Shown: positions 54,209-62,918 of the stretch, in pieces | Layout of the letters: each line of letters starts with the position of its first letter | How positions within the stretch are numbered: the stretch's first letter is position 1 | Assembly (NCBI GenBank): GCA_023431345.1 | Contig: JAEYWK010000115.1 | Coordinates: 22,267 to 86,266 of the forward strand | Direction of reading: 5' to 3' | Origin: Pseudomonadota bacterium | Lineage (GTDB): Bacteria > Myxococcota_A > Polyangia > Polyangiales > Polyangiaceae | Length of the DNA: 64,000 nucleotides | Program-made: the position numbers and the translations under genes | Notes under the pieces: generated by a model | What the model was told of the DNA's origin: nothing | Databases searched by the model: none | Seen by the model: only the letters and a program-made list of their open reading frames with translations

Positions 54209-57200
54209 ATGGCTTCGGCTCCTCACGCCTCTCAGCTCTCGATTCGGGTGCTGGGCGAGCTGCAGGTCACGCGCGGCGGGGAGCACCTCGCGCTGCCTCC
54301 CTCGAAGAAAACGAGAGCGCTCCTCGCGTACTTGGTGCTGACCCAACGAGCTCATCGCCGTGAGCGACTCTGCTCGCTGCTCTGGGACGTCACCGATGAC
54401 CCCCGAGGCGCGCTGCGCTGGAGCGTGAGCAAGCTGCGGGCCCTGTGTAACGACGCCGGCGCTACGCGCATCGTCGCCGATCGCGACAACGTGAGCTTCG
54501 CGCTGCACGGAGCCGTGGTCGACGCGCTGGAGCTGCGGGCGCGCGCGGCCAGTGGCTTCGAGCGCGAGACCTTCGAGTCGCTCGAGGAGCTCGCGCATCA
54601 GTTTCGGGGCGAGCTGCTGGCGGGGCTTTCGCTGGGCGATTTCGACGAGTTCCAAGGCTGGTGCGTCGCCGAGCGCGAGCAGGCGCGCCAGCTGCAGCAG
54701 GAGCTGCTGCGCGCGCTCTTGAACCGAAGCCCCTCGGCGGAGCGCGCGTTGCCTCACGCGCGGGCGCTCGTGCACCTCGATCCGTTGTGCCAGTCGTCGC
54801 GCGCCTCGCTGGTGACGCTGCTCAGCCAGCTCGGGCTCAGGCAAGAGGCGGAGGTCCAGTACCAATCTGGCAGGCGTCTGCTCCTCGAGCTGGGCGCGCG
54901 CGATCTCGACGAGCTGGAGCAAGCGTGGCGGCGCACGCGCAGCGCGCCGCCGGCGAAGCTCAGCCTCGAGGCCGCGGTCACCGCGCCGCCCGTTATGGCC
55001 AGGACGAGCGCGCCGGCGAGCGGACCTGTCAGCGCGCCTGCGAGCGCGCGTTACGCCTCGCCGTTCGTGGGGCGTCACGAAGAATGTCAAAGGCTCGGTC
55101 GAGCGCTGGCGGAGGTGGCGCGCGGTCGCGGTCAGGTGCTGCTCATGTCGGGCGAAGCGGGCGTGGGAAAGACGCGCATGCTGCAAGAGCTCTTGGCCAA
55201 AGCCAGACAAGCGGGCAGCACCGTGCTGACGGCCAGCGCCTACGAGGTCGAGAGTCGCAGGCCGTTCGGCCCGTGGATCGATGCTCTCCGGCAGGTACCG
55301 CGTCCGGCGGTCGGCTCACGGCTCGCGGAGCAGCTATCGGTGTTGCTGCCGGAGTGGGGGGCCGAAGCGTTGGCGCCGCAGGGCGAGGAGCAGCTGTTTG
55401 GCGCCGTTTCCGAGCTGCTCGCCGCGCGCGCCCACAGCGCGCCTCCAGTCGTGCTCGGGCTCGACGACGCTCATTGGCTCGACGATGCTTCGAGCCGCCT
55501 CTTGCACTACGTGGCGCGCATGCAGCGCCATCGCCCGGTGCTGGTGGTGGCGACGGCGCGAGACGGAGAGCTGTTCGACAACCCCACGCTGTTACGCGCG
55601 CTGCGCAGCTTGCGACGTGAGGGCCTGCTCCACGACCTCGGGGTCGGCCCGCTCGGACCCGAGGACATCGCCGAGCTAGCGCGGCACCTCGATCCGAGCG
55701 CCGACGCGGAGCGACTGTTCGCCGAGAGCGCGGGCAATCCGCTATTTGCGATAGAGCTGTCGCGAGCGCCGCGCGCCGCCGGCGACATCCCCGCGTCACT
55801 CTCGGAGACGATCCGCGAACGCGTCGAGGCGCTGCCCACGGACGCCGCGAGCGTGCTGCGCTGGGCGGCAGTGCTCGGACCGCACTTCGAGGTCGCGCGC
55901 CTGGAAGGCGTCGCGCAGAGCCCGCCCGACGTCTTGGCCGTGAGCTTGGAGCTCTTGCAGCGGCGCGCGCTGCTGCAGCTCGACACGGACCGGAAGCGCG
56001 GCGACACTTGCACGTTTTCTCACGACATCGTGCGGCGTGCCGTGTACGCCGACCTGAGTGAGCCGCGCCGGCGCCTGATGCACCGGCGTATCGCCGAGCA
56101 CCTCGCCCCCCTCAGCGAGCGCGACGACAGGGTGGCGGTAGAGGTCGTCCACCACGCGTCTCTAGCGGCACAGCCGGAGGTGGCGGTGCGAGCTTGCCTG
56201 AAAGCGGCCGAGCACTGCGTGCGCTTGTACGCGAGCAAGGCGGCCGAAGCCCTGACGCGCCGCGGCTTCTATCACGTCAAGCAGCTCCCCACCGCCGAAC
56301 GAACGGCGCTGGAGGTCGAGCTGTGGCGCGTGCAGCTCGCCGCCAGGCGCCCCGAAAACGGCAGCGAAGCGGCCGCCGAGCTGCAGCGCTTGGGCGAGCT
56401 TTCGCTCGATTTGGGCGCCGCGAGCGCTGCGCATCAAGCGTTTCATCTCCTGAGCTGGCTGCGCTGGGAAGAGGGCGCCTGGCTCGACGCCATGCGCTCG
56501 AGCTTGCGCGCCGAGCGCGTGAGCCGCGACCTCAGCGAGCCCGCGCACATCACGGCCATGGCCGAGTACGCCCGCTGCCTGGCGATGGTAGAGGGCGATT
56601 TGGGGGAGGCCGAAGCGCTCTTGTTGGAAGCGCGCGCCCGCTCGGAGCGCTCCGGCTTCGTTCCGATGGTGATCCCCGACGCGCTCGGCATGCTGTGTTG
56701 GCACCGAGGCGAGCTGCAGGAGGCCGCGCTGCTGTTCGCGCGAGCGCACGAGCTTGCGCGACACGAGAGCGATCGCGGCAACGAATTTCAAGCCCTCGAG
56801 CATCGCTCGTGCGTGCTCTACGAGCTGGCCGATGCGGGCGGCGCCAGGGCCGTGGTGCAAGAGCTCGGCGCGCTGGGTGAGAAGCTGCGTGGTGGCAGCG
56901 AGGCCCCCGTGGCCAGCGCCTTGGCGCGCCTGCTGGACTACGCGCTGCAGCAGCCGCAAGCGGCAGCGGCGCTCGAAGCAGCCATCGAGCAGCTGCGGCG
57001 CACCGACGCGAAGCAGCGCCTAGCCTACGTGCTGCTGGAGAGCGCAGAGCTGGATCTGGCCCGAGGTGAGCACGGCCTCGCCAGCCAGCGCGCCCGAGAA
57101 GCGCTCGTCGCCGCGAGCGCGCTCTCCCGCCGCTCGGACGTCGCCCGCGCGCACGCGCTCTTGACGCTGACCGCGCTCCAGGAGGGAGACGCTTCCCGTC

Positions 57201-57373
57201 ACGCCGCCGAGATCAAGACGCTGCTCTCGACTCCGCTCGCCCCGCTCTCCGCGCGCGCCCGCCGCGCCGTAGAAAAGGCGATGGGTGATGCCCTCCCATC
57301 ACCTGCCCTCCCCCCGCCCAGCAAAGGAAAGACCGCCCATGGAGCTCGTAATCGTCGAACGTCGCCTGGATGA
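54209..57373 (+). CDS. SARP/BTAD-AAA-TPR large transcriptional regulator
   Basis: 1054 residues. An N-terminal OmpR-like winged helix (SIRVLGELQVTRGGEHLALPPSKKTRALLAYLV) is followed by a BTAD domain (about 100-240). Then comes a STAND/AAA ATPase with Walker A GEAGVGKT (315-322) and a Walker-B-like LGLDDAHWLDDAS. A long TPR-like helical region follows (from ~640). This is the AfsR/SARP-AAA type of regulator that activates neighbouring metabolite or stress genes when bound to ligand. The adjacent divergent AurF-like gene is a candidate target. The downstream DUF4242 gene overlaps its 3' end by 35 bp. Confidence 0.88.
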   Translation: MASAPHASQLSIRVLGELQVTRGGEHLALPPSKKTRALLAYLVLTQRAHRRERLCSLLWDVTDDPRGALRWSVSKLRALCNDAGATRIVADRDNVSFALHGAVVDALELRARAASGFERETFESLEELAHQFRGELLAGLSLGDFDEFQGWCVAEREQARQLQQELLRALLNRSPSAERALPHARALVHLDPLCQSSRASLVTLLSQLGLRQEAEVQYQSGRRLLLELGARDLDELEQAWRRTRSAPPAKLSLEAAVTAPPVMARTSAPASGPVSAPASARYASPFVGRHEECQRLGRALAEVARGRGQVLLMSGEAGVGKTRMLQELLAKARQAGSTVLTASAYEVESRRPFGPWIDALRQVPRPAVGSRLAEQLSVLLPEWGAEALAPQGEEQLFGAVSELLAARAHSAPPVVLGLDDAHWLDDASSRLLHYVARMQRHRPVLVVATARDGELFDNPTLLRALRSLRREGLLHDLGVGPLGPEDIAELARHLDPSADAERLFAESAGNPLFAIELSRAPRAAGDIPASLSETIRERVEALPTDAASVLRWAAVLGPHFEVARLEGVAQSPPDVLAVSLELLQRRALLQLDTDRKRGDTCTFSHDIVRRAVYADLSEPRRRLMHRRIAEHLAPLSERDDRVAVEVVHHASLAAQPEVAVRACLKAAEHCVRLYASKAAEALTRRGFYHVKQLPTAERTALEVELWRVQLAARRPENGSEAAAELQRLGELSLDLGAASAAHQAFHLLSWLRWEEGAWLDAMRSSLRAERVSRDLSEPAHITAMAEYARCLAMVEGDLGEAEALLLEARARSERSGFVPMVIPDALGMLCWHRGELQEAALLFARAHELARHESDRGNEFQALEHRSCVLYELADAGGARAVVQELGALGEKLRGGSEAPVASALARLLDYALQQPQAAAALEAAIEQLRRTDAKQRLAYVLLESAELDLARGEHGLASQRAREALVAASALSRRSDVARAHALLTLTALQEGDASRHAAEIKTLLSTPLAPLSARARRAVEKAMGDALPSPALPPPSKGKTAHGARNRRTSPG

Positions 57374-57626
57374 ACCGCGCGAGCTCGCGCAGCTCCATTG
57401 TCTCGAGCACGCCGCCGCCGCGTGTCTGTCGCTGTATCGCGTGCGCGCGCTGCACGCCTACGTCTCTCGCGACCGAAGGCGGCTGATCTGCGTCTATGAG
57501 GCACCCGACGCCGAGTCGGTGCGACAAGCCAACCGCAAGGCTGGCCTGCCTTTCGAGACGGCTTGGAGCGCAGACGTGCTCGAACCTCACGGCGCTGCCG
57601 CTGGCGGCGCTGCCGAAGGAACGTGA
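57339..57626 (+). CDS. DUF4242 (SCO4226-like) small protein
   Basis: 95 residues from ATG 57339, with AAGGAAAG upstream. The chain MELVIVERRLDEPRELAQLHCLEHAAAACLSLYRVRALHAYVSRDRRRLICVYEAPDAESVRQANRKAGL follows the DUF4242 plan of a small ferredoxin-like fold. Family members are proposed to bind nickel or to be oligomeric metal-linked proteins; the function is not settled. It overlaps the SARP gene and is likely co-expressed with it. Confidence 0.75.
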   Translation: MELVIVERRLDEPRELAQLHCLEHAAAACLSLYRVRALHAYVSRDRRRLICVYEAPDAESVRQANRKAGLPFETAWSADVLEPHGAAAGGAAEGT

Positions 57627-57716
57627 GCCGAGCGGCGCTCGAGCGCGACCTCATTCGCCATGCGCTCGTTCAAAACTTCGGCCCGCCGCGCGGCTTGAGC
57701 TACGCTCGGCGTCACC

Positions 57717-58742
57717 GTGGCAGCGCGCGTCGAACGCCCCAACCTGCGCGTCCCCCGAGAGAGGCCACGTTTCACGCGCGCGCGCTCCGTCATCGTGACC
57801 GGCTTGGCCTGCTCCCTAGCGGCGACGCTCGCGTGCTCGAAGAAGCGGGAGGAGCCGGCGAAGGCGGCGCCGAGCGCCAGCGCGACGGCCGCCCTGGCGG
57901 TAGCGTCGCCGCCCGCCGAGCCGCATTTCCGACAGCCACTGGCGTTCTCGGCTTACACGGCCACGCTAGCGGCCGATGACGAAGCCGTTTATGTGCTCAC
58001 GAGCCGGGGCGCCTATCGCTACGGGAACGACGGAGCCGCCGCGACGTGGGAGCTCGAGCTGGGCGACACCCCCGCGCTCGGCAGCAGCGGCATCGCGTAC
58101 TGGCGAGACGGCGCGCTACGCCGGGCGCCCTTGAAAGGCGGACCGGAATTGGTGCTCGCGACGGTGCCCCAACCGCCGCGACGCTTGAGCGCGTCGGGGG
58201 AGCGCCTGGTGTGGGAGGAGCACGCATCCGGCGCGAGCGTGCTGCGAACGCTCAGCGGCGCCGAGCCGCGCACGCTTCATCACGCCCAGGGTTCGATCGA
58301 AGCCCTGACCCTGATGGACGACCAAGCCTACTTCGTCGAAAGCGAGCAGGAAGAGTGGCGGGTTGGCGTCGTGCCGCTCGGCGGTGGCGCCGCGCGCTTC
58401 ACACCGCCGCGCTCATCGCGCAGCCCGGCGATGCTCGCCGCGTCGGGCGACGTGTTCTTCTACGACGGGCCCACCAGCAGCGTTCGGCGCCTCGCCTCCG
58501 ACCTTTCGCGGGAGCAAGTCGTGGGACGCGATATGATTTGCTCGCCGCTGGCCGTGGGCGAGGAGGTGTACTGCGCCCAGATCAGCTTGATCTTCGCTCT
58601 ACCGCGTGATGGCGGCCGCGCGCGGCTCTTGGCACCGAAGCGCCCGGGTACGCTCGCGGCCGTAACCACGACCGGCAAGCGCGTCGCGTGGTTGCTCGAC
58701 GTGGGAGATGACCGCGCCGAGCTCGAAGTGTGGTCACGCTGA
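57717..58742 (+). CDS. lipoprotein with beta-propeller-like repeats
   Basis: 341 residues from GTG 57717. The lipobox is near SLAATLAC. After an Ala/Pro linker the chain is made of ~40-residue units like TATLAADDEAVYVLTSRGAYRY, ALGSSGIAYWRDGALRRAPLKGG and ALTLMDDQAYFVESEQEEWRVGVVPLGGG. This fits a six-bladed propeller of DUF5050/TolB-like type. It may bind a ligand or scaffold other proteins at the outer membrane. Convergent with the xylanase gene. Confidence 0.75.
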   Translation: MAARVERPNLRVPRERPRFTRARSVIVTGLACSLAATLACSKKREEPAKAAPSASATAALAVASPPAEPHFRQPLAFSAYTATLAADDEAVYVLTSRGAYRYGNDGAAATWELELGDTPALGSSGIAYWRDGALRRAPLKGGPELVLATVPQPPRRLSASGERLVWEEHASGASVLRTLSGAEPRTLHHAQGSIEALTLMDDQAYFVESEQEEWRVGVVPLGGGAARFTPPRSSRSPAMLAASGDVFFYDGPTSSVRRLASDLSREQVVGRDMICSPLAVGEEVYCAQISLIFALPRDGGRARLLAPKRPGTLAAVTTTGKRVAWLLDVGDDRAELEVWSR

Positions 58743-58749
58743 CGCGCGA

Positions 58750-60048
58750 CTATGGGGCCGGACGCCCGAGCTCTTGCATGAGCCAGGTCATCGCGGGCCT
58801 GGGGTTGCCGTTCTTGATCAGGCCCGTGTCTTTCACCCAGGTTTGACCATCGATCCAGCCCCAAATGGTGATGCCCGGGATCCAGTCGGTGTCCAAGAAA
58901 TAGCTCATGTGCTCTTGGTACTTGGCGAGCTGCTGAGAGTCGTTCGCGAGGCCGATGTCGTACTCAGTGATGTAGACGGGCAGCTTCGTGTCGTCGTGCA
59001 TCTTCGAGAGCAGTGACTTCATCGTGTTCGTCGACACCTGGGTCGCGAGGCCGTGGGCCTGCGCGCCGAGCGCGTCGACCGGCGCGCCCGCGGCGACGAC
59101 CTTCTTGGCGATGTCGATGAAGTGCTGGTTCTGGTCCGCCCACTCGATGTTGTTGTAGTCGTTCAGGATGAGGATCGCGTTCGGGCAAGCTTCTCGGGCC
59201 CACTTGAACGCGTTGACGATCCACTTCCAGTCGCCGTTGGTTCCGCCGCCCATCGCGTCGGCGTAGTGGGGCGTGGTGTGCGGCGGCGGCTCGTTCACGA
59301 CGTCGATGAGGGCCGTCTTCGGGTAGCGCTTGCAGAACTCGGTCATCCACTTCTTGACGTGAGCCTCCGTCAAGTTACCGGTCGGCTGCTGCGACCCCCA
59401 CACGAACACGTGCTGCTTGAAGATGATGTTGTTCTTCTGCGCGTAGTCGTAAATCGGGTCGAGCCGAGACCAATCGAGCGGGGTGTCGGCAGTTCGCTGC
59501 ACGGAACCCCATTTTCCCGCGTTTTCTGGCGTAATTTGGTCCCAGTAGGTCGAGAACTTCCGGCCCCCGGAGTCCACACCGTTGCCGGTCGTGATGTTGC
59601 CCACGAACTTGTGAAGCGGAGGCGCTCCGCCGCTGCCGCCGGAGACCCCGCCTGCGCCCCCGCCGCCCCCGGCGCCCCCGAAGGAGCCGCCCACGCCGCC
59701 AGACGAGCTCCCCCCGCCCCCGGTCCCACCCACGCCACCTGCTCCAGCCGCTCCGCCTGAAGAGGCCCCTGCGCCTCCTGCGGGAGCGCCTGCGCCACCC
59801 GTGGACGGACCGCCGCCAGAACCCGCCGCAGCCGGCGATCCTCCGCCGCCCTGGGCCCCCGCGGAGCCCGCCGAGCCGGCAGCGCTATGGCCAGCCGTGC
59901 CGCCCACCGCGTCGTCCATCGGGTCGTCCGAGGAACAGCCCAGCGCCAGGCCGCATGAGACTAGCGCGACAGCAACGGAGGCCCACCCCGCAGGGTGACG
60001 ACACATCAACGAACCATCGATATGTGCTCGACGACTGATACTCGACAT
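58750..60048 (-). CDS. endo-1,4-beta-xylanase, GH10, lipoprotein
   Basis: 432 residues. Lipobox CGLALGC, then a ~100-residue Gly/Ala/Ser linker, then a complete GH10 (alpha/beta)8 domain. The acid/base is Glu253 in IDVVNEPPPH and the nucleophile is Glu362 in YITEYDI. TPENAGKWGSV and HVFVWGSQQP (the HxxVWH-like strand) lie before them. It should hydrolyse internal xylan bonds while anchored to the cell surface by its linker. No CBM or second glycosidase gene is adjacent, although the propeller lipoprotein is next door. The start is ATG 60048 or ATG 60006. Confidence 0.9.
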   Translation of the reverse strand: MSSISRRAHIDGSLMCRHPAGWASVAVALVSCGLALGCSSDDPMDDAVGGTAGHSAAGSAGSAGAQGGGGSPAAAGSGGGPSTGGAGAPAGGAGASSGGAAGAGGVGGTGGGGSSSGGVGGSFGGAGGGGGAGGVSGGSGGAPPLHKFVGNITTGNGVDSGGRKFSTYWDQITPENAGKWGSVQRTADTPLDWSRLDPIYDYAQKNNIIFKQHVFVWGSQQPTGNLTEAHVKKWMTEFCKRYPKTALIDVVNEPPPHTTPHYADAMGGGTNGDWKWIVNAFKWAREACPNAILILNDYNNIEWADQNQHFIDIAKKVVAAGAPVDALGAQAHGLATQVSTNTMKSLLSKMHDDTKLPVYITEYDIGLANDSQQLAKYQEHMSYFLDTDWIPGITIWGWIDGQTWVKDTGLIKNGNPRPAMTWLMQELGRPAP

Positions 60049-60361
60049 GTTCGATCAAGCAGTGCCGAGAAAGGGGGTCAAACCGTCACGCCTTTTCTCG
60101 AATCGCTCGAACGGATTGGTTCTTTGGACGCCAGATGCGGTGTCTTGGACGCCAGATGTAGAGTGCGAAAGATGAGTGTGACCGGATGCAAGCATCTAAC
60201 AGGTTCGCCGCGATTTTATTTCAAGACGCGCGACAAATGCGGCGAGCTGGACCGACGAGAGTGGCGTGGCGTGCGGTGTCGCTTCCGCTCGCGCGGCGCA
60301 CGCCTTGCGCGACGCACGCTTTGCGCGGCGCGCGCAAGATTTTCGTCGTCTTACTGCGGGT
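60049..60361. other. intergenic, short direct repeats
   Basis: Upstream of the xylanase gene and downstream of the propeller lipoprotein gene. GGACGCCAGATG occurs twice within 30 bp (about 60125-60160), and a GCGCACGCC/GACGCACGC-like motif repeats near 60300-60330. No gene or RNA seen. Confidence 0.45.
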
Positions 60362-61585
60362 CTACGGCGAGATGCAGGTGAGAGGTAGCTTGAGATCCTC
60401 CGGGCCCCAGCTCGGATTCCTCGCGCCGCGCAGGGCGCCGAAGGGCGACGCTTCGAGGCTTTCGTCGTCAACCATGACGAGGCCATAGCCGTCGGTCATG
60501 AGGTGCCCCGCAATCTTGCCGAACGGGCCCCAATCGGCCCCCACGAGCTGCTCGTTGTACAGGATACGGGTCGCGTTCGCGCAAGTGTCGCCGGTGCTGC
60601 CGTCGACGCGACCGATGTACATCCCGGCCGCGCCGCCGCAGTAGTCGGAGTAGGCATAACGGATGCCGTCAGGGGCCATCGAAGGATCGCTCGGAATGGG
60701 AATTCGGCCGGAGCTCGGCATCACGTCGCGTCGAGCGAAGTCGTTCAGGTTGATGGCGATGAGCGAGGTGTGCTCGTTCAGCACGATTTCGTCATCGCCG
60801 AAGAAGGTCGGCGCCCGGCTGCTCGGGGAGCAGCAGCCGCCGTCCGTCGACGCGAGCACCACGCGCTGCATCTGTTGCTCGAAGTCGAGCACGACCACGT
60901 CGAACTCGCCCTCGGTGGCACGATGACTGCTCCGGTCAACGTCACCGGTGATGAAGGCGAGGCGCGTGCCCTCAGCCGAGAAGGATGGCTTCGTTGCGCC
61001 GTAAGGTAGGTCTGTGACCTGCTGGGTCACGCCGCTCGCCAGGTCGAGCACGTGAATTTGATGGACGCCCGAGATGCGCGCCGAGTACGCCAAGCGCGTG
61101 CCGTCTGCCGAGAAAACGGGGTGCTTGGCCTGCACGGCTGGATCCGTGAGGCGATGGGCGCAGACCGTCGCCTCGAGCGAGGTGAGGTAAATGGCAGAGC
61201 CCAGTCCATCCGGGTTCGCGTCGTAGGCCAGCAACGTGCCGAGCGCGACGCCGCCGAGCGCGACGCCGTCGTCGACCTCGACGGGCTCGCTCGCAGCTAC
61301 GACCGGGCCGGGCCTCACGTGCGTTGGAGACTCAGAGCTCCCTCCGCTTCCTCCGCTTCCTCCGGCGAGCGGGTGTCCTCCAGTCGAGGAGCCACCCATG
61401 CTCTCGCCGCTTCCCGCCACCCCGCCGCCTACGCTGATCTCACCTCCGGCACCACCCAAGTGCCTACCTCCGCCGGCGGCCCCGTCGTCGCCCCGGAGAT
61501 CGACCGTGCCCCCGCAAGCGCTCAGGCCGAACGCCAGCGCCGCCACCCATCCCCCCAAGTACGTACGACCCTCGAGTTGCGTCAT
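60362..61585 (-). CDS. beta-propeller (TolB/PD40-like) lipoprotein in the sigma-factor operon
   Basis: 407 residues with lipobox AFGLSAC, then a Gly/Ser linker. The body has PD40-type repeats: HPVFSADGTRLAYSARISGVHQIHVLDL, KPSFSAEGTRLAFITGDVD, DPSMAPDGIRYAYSDYCGG. It forms a propeller that probably binds a ligand at the outer membrane. Its ATG overlaps the TGA of the anti-sigma-like gene by 4 bp, so it is made with the ECF sigma factor and its likely anti-sigma. It could be the surface sensor or a main target of that pathway. Confidence 0.78.
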   Translation of the reverse strand: MTQLEGRTYLGGWVAALAFGLSACGGTVDLRGDDGAAGGGRHLGGAGGEISVGGGVAGSGESMGGSSTGGHPLAGGSGGSGGSSESPTHVRPGPVVAASEPVEVDDGVALGGVALGTLLAYDANPDGLGSAIYLTSLEATVCAHRLTDPAVQAKHPVFSADGTRLAYSARISGVHQIHVLDLASGVTQQVTDLPYGATKPSFSAEGTRLAFITGDVDRSSHRATEGEFDVVVLDFEQQMQRVVLASTDGGCCSPSSRAPTFFGDDEIVLNEHTSLIAINLNDFARRDVMPSSGRIPIPSDPSMAPDGIRYAYSDYCGGAAGMYIGRVDGSTGDTCANATRILYNEQLVGADWGPFGKIAGHLMTDGYGLVMVDDESLEASPFGALRGARNPSWGPEDLKLPLTCISP

Positions 61586-62328
61586 GGTTGATTGATACCC
61601 GTCGGGCTCGCAGGTGAGCGGTCCTCGCTGACGTTTTTCGAGAGCGTTCGACGGAGCTCGCGGGCCTTGTCGCGCACGACGTTCGACGACGCCGAGCGCC
61701 CGAGCTCCGCGGCCAAACGCAGCGCCTCTCCGCCGTTACCTTGACGCGCAAGCACCTGCGCGCGGGCCAGCTGCGCGGCTTCGCGCTCGCCGCCGTGAGC
61801 TGAACGCTCGAGCTCGAGCAGGGCGCGCTCGGCCTGCTTCGAGTTGCCGGTGCGGAGCCCTTCCGCCGCCAGCCGCCACTGTTCTTGAACGCGGAAGGAC
61901 ACCGCAGACGGGGCAGCAGCGGGGGAGGCAAGCTTGGAAGCGAGCGCGGGCTTACGTGGAAGCTCGGGCGCATCGGCCAGCTGAATCGGCGTTGGCGCGG
62001 GCATCGGCGCGACGGGCAACGACGGCTGCGGCGCGATCGGCAACGACGGCTGCACCTTCGCCACCGCACGCACCGGCTGCGGCGCCACGACCTCGTTCGC
62101 CGTCCACGCGCGCCAAGGACGCGTGGTGGCGGCGTGCGCCAAGCCCGCGCCGAAGAGAACCCCGCCGATCACCCAGCGCGCGAATGCCGACGCAGATCGG
62201 CGTGGCTTCTGCCGACGCAGAAAGCGGGAATAGCCGCGCTGCAGCTCGGGAGCGACGGGCTTCGCGGCGCGCCAGGCTTCGACGAGCGGCCTCGGGAGGG
62301 GGTCTTGCTCAGAGGGTGGTGAGCTCAT
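61582..62328 (-). CDS. probable anti-sigma factor (single-pass membrane protein)
   Basis: 248 residues from ATG 62328, which lies inside the 3' end of the sigma factor gene (about 20 bp overlap). The short cytoplasmic N-terminus (PLPRPLVEAWRAAKPVAPELQRGYSRFL) is followed by one transmembrane helix (FARWVIGGVLFGAGLAHA), a Pro-rich linker and a TPR-like helical tail (EQWRLAAEGLRTGNSKQAERALLELE). Position and topology fit an anti-sigma factor that holds the ECF sigma at the membrane. It lacks a clear zinc anti-sigma (ZAS) motif, so the class is not fixed. Confidence 0.7.
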   Translation of the reverse strand: MSSPPSEQDPLPRPLVEAWRAAKPVAPELQRGYSRFLRRQKPRRSASAFARWVIGGVLFGAGLAHAATTRPWRAWTANEVVAPQPVRAVAKVQPSLPIAPQPSLPVAPMPAPTPIQLADAPELPRKPALASKLASPAAAPSAVSFRVQEQWRLAAEGLRTGNSKQAERALLELERSAHGGEREAAQLARAQVLARQGNGGEALRLAAELGRSASSNVVRDKARELRRTLSKNVSEDRSPASPTGINQP

Positions 62329-62863
62329 CGGGTGCTCCAGCGGCTTGCAGCGAGTGGCGTTGTAAGATCTTGGCGAGTTGCTTGCGGCCATCGCGCAAGC
62401 GCGAGCGTACCGTCCGCTCGTTGGCGTTCACGATGCTGGCGATCTCGGAGACCGTGAGCTCCTCGAGATCGTGCAGCGTCACGACGGCGCGGTACTTTTC
62501 GCTCATCTGTGCGAGGGCGCGGTAGAGCTCGCGGATTCGCGCGCGCGCTTCCGAGACCTCGCTCGGAAGCGGCTCGTGACTCACGGCGTCGTCGTCGAGC
62601 GTGAGCGGGGTGAAGCGCAGCGACCAACGACGGTACCAGCGACGCCGGTTCAGAAGCACTCGGTAACAGATGGTGTAGAGCCAAGTTCCGACCTCACAGC
62701 TACCGTTGAAGCGCTCCACGCTCTTGAAGGCCTGCTCCGCCGCGAGCTGGACCAAGTCGTCGATGTCACTCGCCGTCGGGCCGGCGAGCGCGTGCATACG
62801 GAGGTACACCGCCTCGAACAGCTGCCTCTCACTAAGGCCGGTCTTGCTTCGAACGCGGTTCAC
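62309..62863 (-). CDS. ECF sigma-70 factor
   Basis: 184 residues from GTG 62863. Region 2 is ASDIDDLVQLAAEQAFKSVERFNG with VGTWLYTICYRVLLNRRR. Region 4 is ALAQMSEKYRAVVTLHDLEELTVSEIASIVNANERTVRSRLRDGRKQL, the helix-turn-helix that reads the -35 box. The short linker between them is normal for ECF factors. First gene of the overlapping operon with the anti-sigma-like gene and the propeller lipoprotein. It is divergent from an outer-membrane-like protein gene, with a palindrome in the shared gap. Confidence 0.9.
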   Translation of the reverse strand: MNRVRSKTGLSERQLFEAVYLRMHALAGPTASDIDDLVQLAAEQAFKSVERFNGSCEVGTWLYTICYRVLLNRRRWYRRWSLRFTPLTLDDDAVSHEPLPSEVSEARARIRELYRALAQMSEKYRAVVTLHDLEELTVSEIASIVNANERTVRSRLRDGRKQLAKILQRHSLQAAGAPDELTTL

Positions 62864-62894
62864 GCCATAGCCTGCCTCTGCTTAATACCCACAG

Positions 62895-62914
62895 CGACCG
62901 CGCTCGAGCGGTCG
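62895..62914. promoter_or_regulatory. 7-bp inverted repeat between divergent genes
   Basis: CGACCGC-GCTCGA-GCGGTCG lies midway between the sigma factor start and the gene at 62919, just before the latter's ribosome site. It may be an operator for both. Confidence 0.5.
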
Positions 62915-62918
62915 GGAG

